Below, in pieces: positions 60,011 through 62,612 of a stretch of 62,612 nucleotides of DNA. The stretch is from Irineochytrium annulatum (Eukaryota; Chytridiomycota; Chytridiomycetes; Chytridiales; Chytridiaceae): assembly GCA_027600665.1 (NCBI GenBank), contig JADGJL010000037.1, forward strand, positions 1-62,612. Reading direction: 5' to 3'. The stretch's first letter is position 1, and each line of letters begins with the position of its first letter. A program made the translations under genes and the position numbers. The notes under the pieces were generated by a model. That model was not told where the DNA came from and made no database searches. It worked only from the letters and a program-made list of their open reading frames with translations.

Positions 60011-62148
60011 ATGGGTGAGTGCCCGCGCAAACTGGCGTGTCGCCGAGGGGTGACGACGAGGGGGGGTGGAGGACAGTTCGAGTTGGGAAGCCCGACGCGT
60101 GCGATTACGTGGACGTGGAGGAACAATAGGACTGGACTTGAAGGCGTGATCGAGGGCAGACGAGACGGTGAAGACGCGGAGAGACTGGATCTCGCGCCGC
60201 CTTCTGAACACGCGTTGCGGGTTGATATATCTAATGGCTTTCTATCTTGTCTTTCGTGATAGCAACCTGGTGGCAAGATGTTAGGCGGCAACTCAGCACC
60301 TTGACATTGGGCGAAGTGTTCGCGTATCACACAGTCGCCGTAGCTAGGATCAACGACTGGAAGGTGAAGATTTATTCAATGAAGCGCCGCTTTTTGACCG
60401 TTCCCTGGGTGAAAAAGCTTGGCCTCATCCACTATATCACCATCACCTTGACAGTCTGCTACATCATGTTCCAGCTTATTTTTTACGAGGGGTACTTGCT
60501 TCAGTCCCCGCCGATTGCAGGTACGTGCGGGCGATCGCAAGTGACCTTTATCTGGCTTTGTTCCTTCCTCTTGAATAAATACTTCTGTTCTTGTGTTCTT
60601 AACTTGCTTCTTTGCGTCCATTACATTAAATGAATGTTCTTATGAAGGGTCGGTCCGAACCACGCTTCAGGACTCAACTCAAATTCCGCCTCCTTCCAAT
60701 GCTTTCAACTGCAGCGATACGACGCTCCTGAACAATAAAAACGGGTACGCGCGAGCGCTTTCTCCTCCCTTTGTAGAGGCACATACCATCTAATGCAGAG
60801 AATTTTTAGCTGCCTCTACTGGTCGGCAGAGCAGGTCACGTACCCCTACCAGGGCGAACTCAACTCTATTTTCATCACAACCCGCATCAAGAACGTTACG
60901 ACCTTGCCTCCACCACCCGGTTGCGATTTTAAGGCACCAAAGTCGGAGGCCTGTAAGCCCCCGGATCTTCACGACAAGTCGCTGAAGAACAGGACGACGG
61001 TGCACTTTATTGCAGAGTATGGTTCTGTGGCCTAAATAAACCAGCGTGCGGTGTATCTAACACACAGCTGTGGCGTTAACCAACAGCGTCGACTCAACCA
61101 CCCTCTTGATCGACCACGCCATCCGGGCGCAGTACACCACGGGCCTCTTCACCAAGCACATCACGCTCAACACCGAGCTCGACATGACGGGCTACCTTAT
61201 CAACAACTGCGACATGGAGAGCAAAAACATGACGTTCGACGAGGATATCGGAACGCCTCGATGGCGCGCTACGGCACGCCCCTGGACATCATCTCGCTCC
61301 AGACGCTGATCGAGGTCGCGCAGTGCGGGGACAAACGAGCGTACCTGAACGACAACAGCACGGCCGCGACGGCCGCGCCGGGGGAGACGTGGAGAAGCAC
61401 GGGGATGGTCATCAGCGTCCCCGTGATGTATGATAACGCAAAGACGTTTGGGAATGTCGCCCAGGTCAAGTACTACTACGTGCCTACGGTCATCAACGAC
61501 GACTCGTACAAGACGAACGAGAAAGTTTGTGAGTAGTCGACCTTGCCTTATCCACCTCTTTTGCTTACGTATCACACGCTCCTTTATCTATTGCACCCAC
61601 ATCAACCCGTTTTACTCGGACGCTGATATCGTCCTTCTTCGAAATAAGACAACCAAGACGGCAGCATCTCCTACCTCGACCGGCACGGCATCCGTATCGT
61701 CTTCCAGCAGTGTGGCTCCATCGGCCAGTTCGACCTCCAGACGCTCCTCCTCTCCATCGTGGCCGGCATCGCCCTGCTCTCCCTCACGACGCTCCTCGTG
61801 GACTTTGTCATGATCTTCCTCCTCAAGAACCGGAAGCTCTACCGCCGCCTCAAGTTCACCGAGTTCAACGTCGAGAGCGGCGGTTCCAGCGACGAGGACC
61901 TCCCGAGCGCCTCGACGGCCACGGCGACGATCATCAGGGCGAGCACGGTCGACAAGCGGGTCAGCCTGCTGGACAAGAAGGCGATGGCGGCCGCCGCCGC
62001 GGCGAGGAAGGCGGACACGGAGACGGGCGGGAACGACCCGTCGTACCAGGTCGTCGCGACGATGGCGTATGACGCGCCGTCGCCCTCGGGGAGCAGGTAC
62101 CCGCCCGGCATGGGCTTGGACTCGGTGAGGGCGGGAGGGGCGTCCTAG
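60011..62148 (+). CDS. P2X-type receptor with a one-base frameshift (copy B)
   Basis: Exons 60011-60014 (ATGG), 60263-60363, 60418-60520, 60648-60744, 60810-61016, 61087-61528 and 61649-62148 follow copy A but need three more introns. Landmarks: YHTVAVARINDWK, GLIHYITITLTVCYIMFQLI (TM1), GSVRTTLQDS, CLYWSAEQVTYPYQGELNSI, YLDRHGIRIVFQQCGSIG then QFDLQTLLLSIVAG (TM2). Exon 6 is 442 nt where the equivalent exon of copy A is 443. The missing base lies near 61247, at DED(Y)RNAS, and breaks the frame between TM1 and TM2. The frames before and after remain open and well conserved, so the break is either very recent or an assembly error. The 54-nt intron 60364-60417 is also open and could be retained. 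The P2X lysine pair is absent here too. Confidence 0.78.
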
Positions 62149-62612
62149 GTTCCTATTTCGACGATTTATCGGCTGATCCTTTCGTTCGAGGCTTTCTGAC
62201 CTTCATATATATACACCGCGAACAATGTCAGTTTGTCACGTTTCTGTAGCCGTTTTTTATATGCACCCATTTATTTCCTTCTGGCCGGACCACATACACG
62301 TTCCAATAGATAATTATTTTTTAAAACGACGCTGCCTGTATCACGCACCTGTTGGCAGCTGCTCAGTGGCAACACAGAAAGAACCACCACCAAGAGCAAG
62401 TTGGCCGACTCTTTACGAACACCTAAATTACAGCCAAAATATCTCTCATGGTTGTGCCAACAGAATTTTCCTCGGAAGAGGGAAAAAAAAAAAAAAAAAA
62501 AAAATAAAAATTGAAATGGATAATGGCCGTAGTTTTAACGGCAGACGCGGCCCCGTGCGGCTGTGACAACGAGCTTTTTGCAAATGCCCGTTAGGCACGT
62601 GCTGTCAATTAA
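62149..62612. other. Right edge of the window, 3' flank of P2X copy B
   Basis: Contains an A run of about 21 bases near 62484-62505. The 113-codon frame 62225-62566 is motif-free and partly low complexity. No gene called. Confidence 0.45.

Overview
The window looks like nuclear DNA of a zoosporic (chytrid-type) fungus. The genes are eukaryotic and rich in introns. Most introns are about 45-70 nt with GT..AG ends and often a CTAAC/CTAAT-like branch site. Division-1 chitin synthases mark it as fungal. P2X-type receptors and a coiled-coil protein resembling flagellar DUF4515 proteins fit an early-diverging, flagellated lineage better than Dikarya. I built gene models by hand from splice signals and from comparison of paralogues inside the window. 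Two 10-base N runs (33851-33860 and 44759-44768) are assembly gaps.

Layout. 0-20 kb: a 227-bp imperfect palindrome and a disordered PB1-like protein, then a mirror-image block: chitin synthase (-), tyrosinase (+), tyrosinase (-), chitin synthase (+). The tyrosinases converge and the chitin synthases face outwards. 20-30 kb: a HAD phosphatase, histone H3 (-), SKP1 (-), and a large protein joining a SHG1/BOD1-like domain to an SGF29-like tandem Tudor domain. 29-37 kb: an ankyrin-repeat protein (-), a DUF726/TMCO4-like hydrolase (+), then a protein lysine methyltransferase (-) and an XLF/NHEJ1 DNA-repair factor (+) whose ATGs are 44 bp apart. 37-44 kb: a polyglutamine LEUNIG-like WD40 co-regulator (-), a decayed PHF5A/RDS3 copy (-) and a coiled-coil protein (-). 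44-53 kb: two related F-box/LRR-like genes flanking an unusual 960-residue Ras-family GTPase (-). 53-62.6 kb: a second histone H3 (+), a CFEM-like membrane-anchored protein (+), and two P2X-like receptors in opposite orientation flanking an EXORDIUM-like secreted protein.

Themes. Four paralogue pairs (chitin synthase, tyrosinase, H3, P2X) are all inverted relative to each other, while the F-box/LRR pair is direct. The chitin synthase/tyrosinase block could link wall chitin synthesis to phenol oxidation or melanisation. Chromatin genes recur: two H3 genes and a protein combining a Set1/COMPASS-type domain with an H3K4me-reader-type domain. Three loci carry reading-frame breaks (PHF5A copy, one F-box/LRR gene, one P2X gene). 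The PHF5A copy has also lost zinc ligands, so it looks like real decay; the two single-base breaks could be assembly errors.
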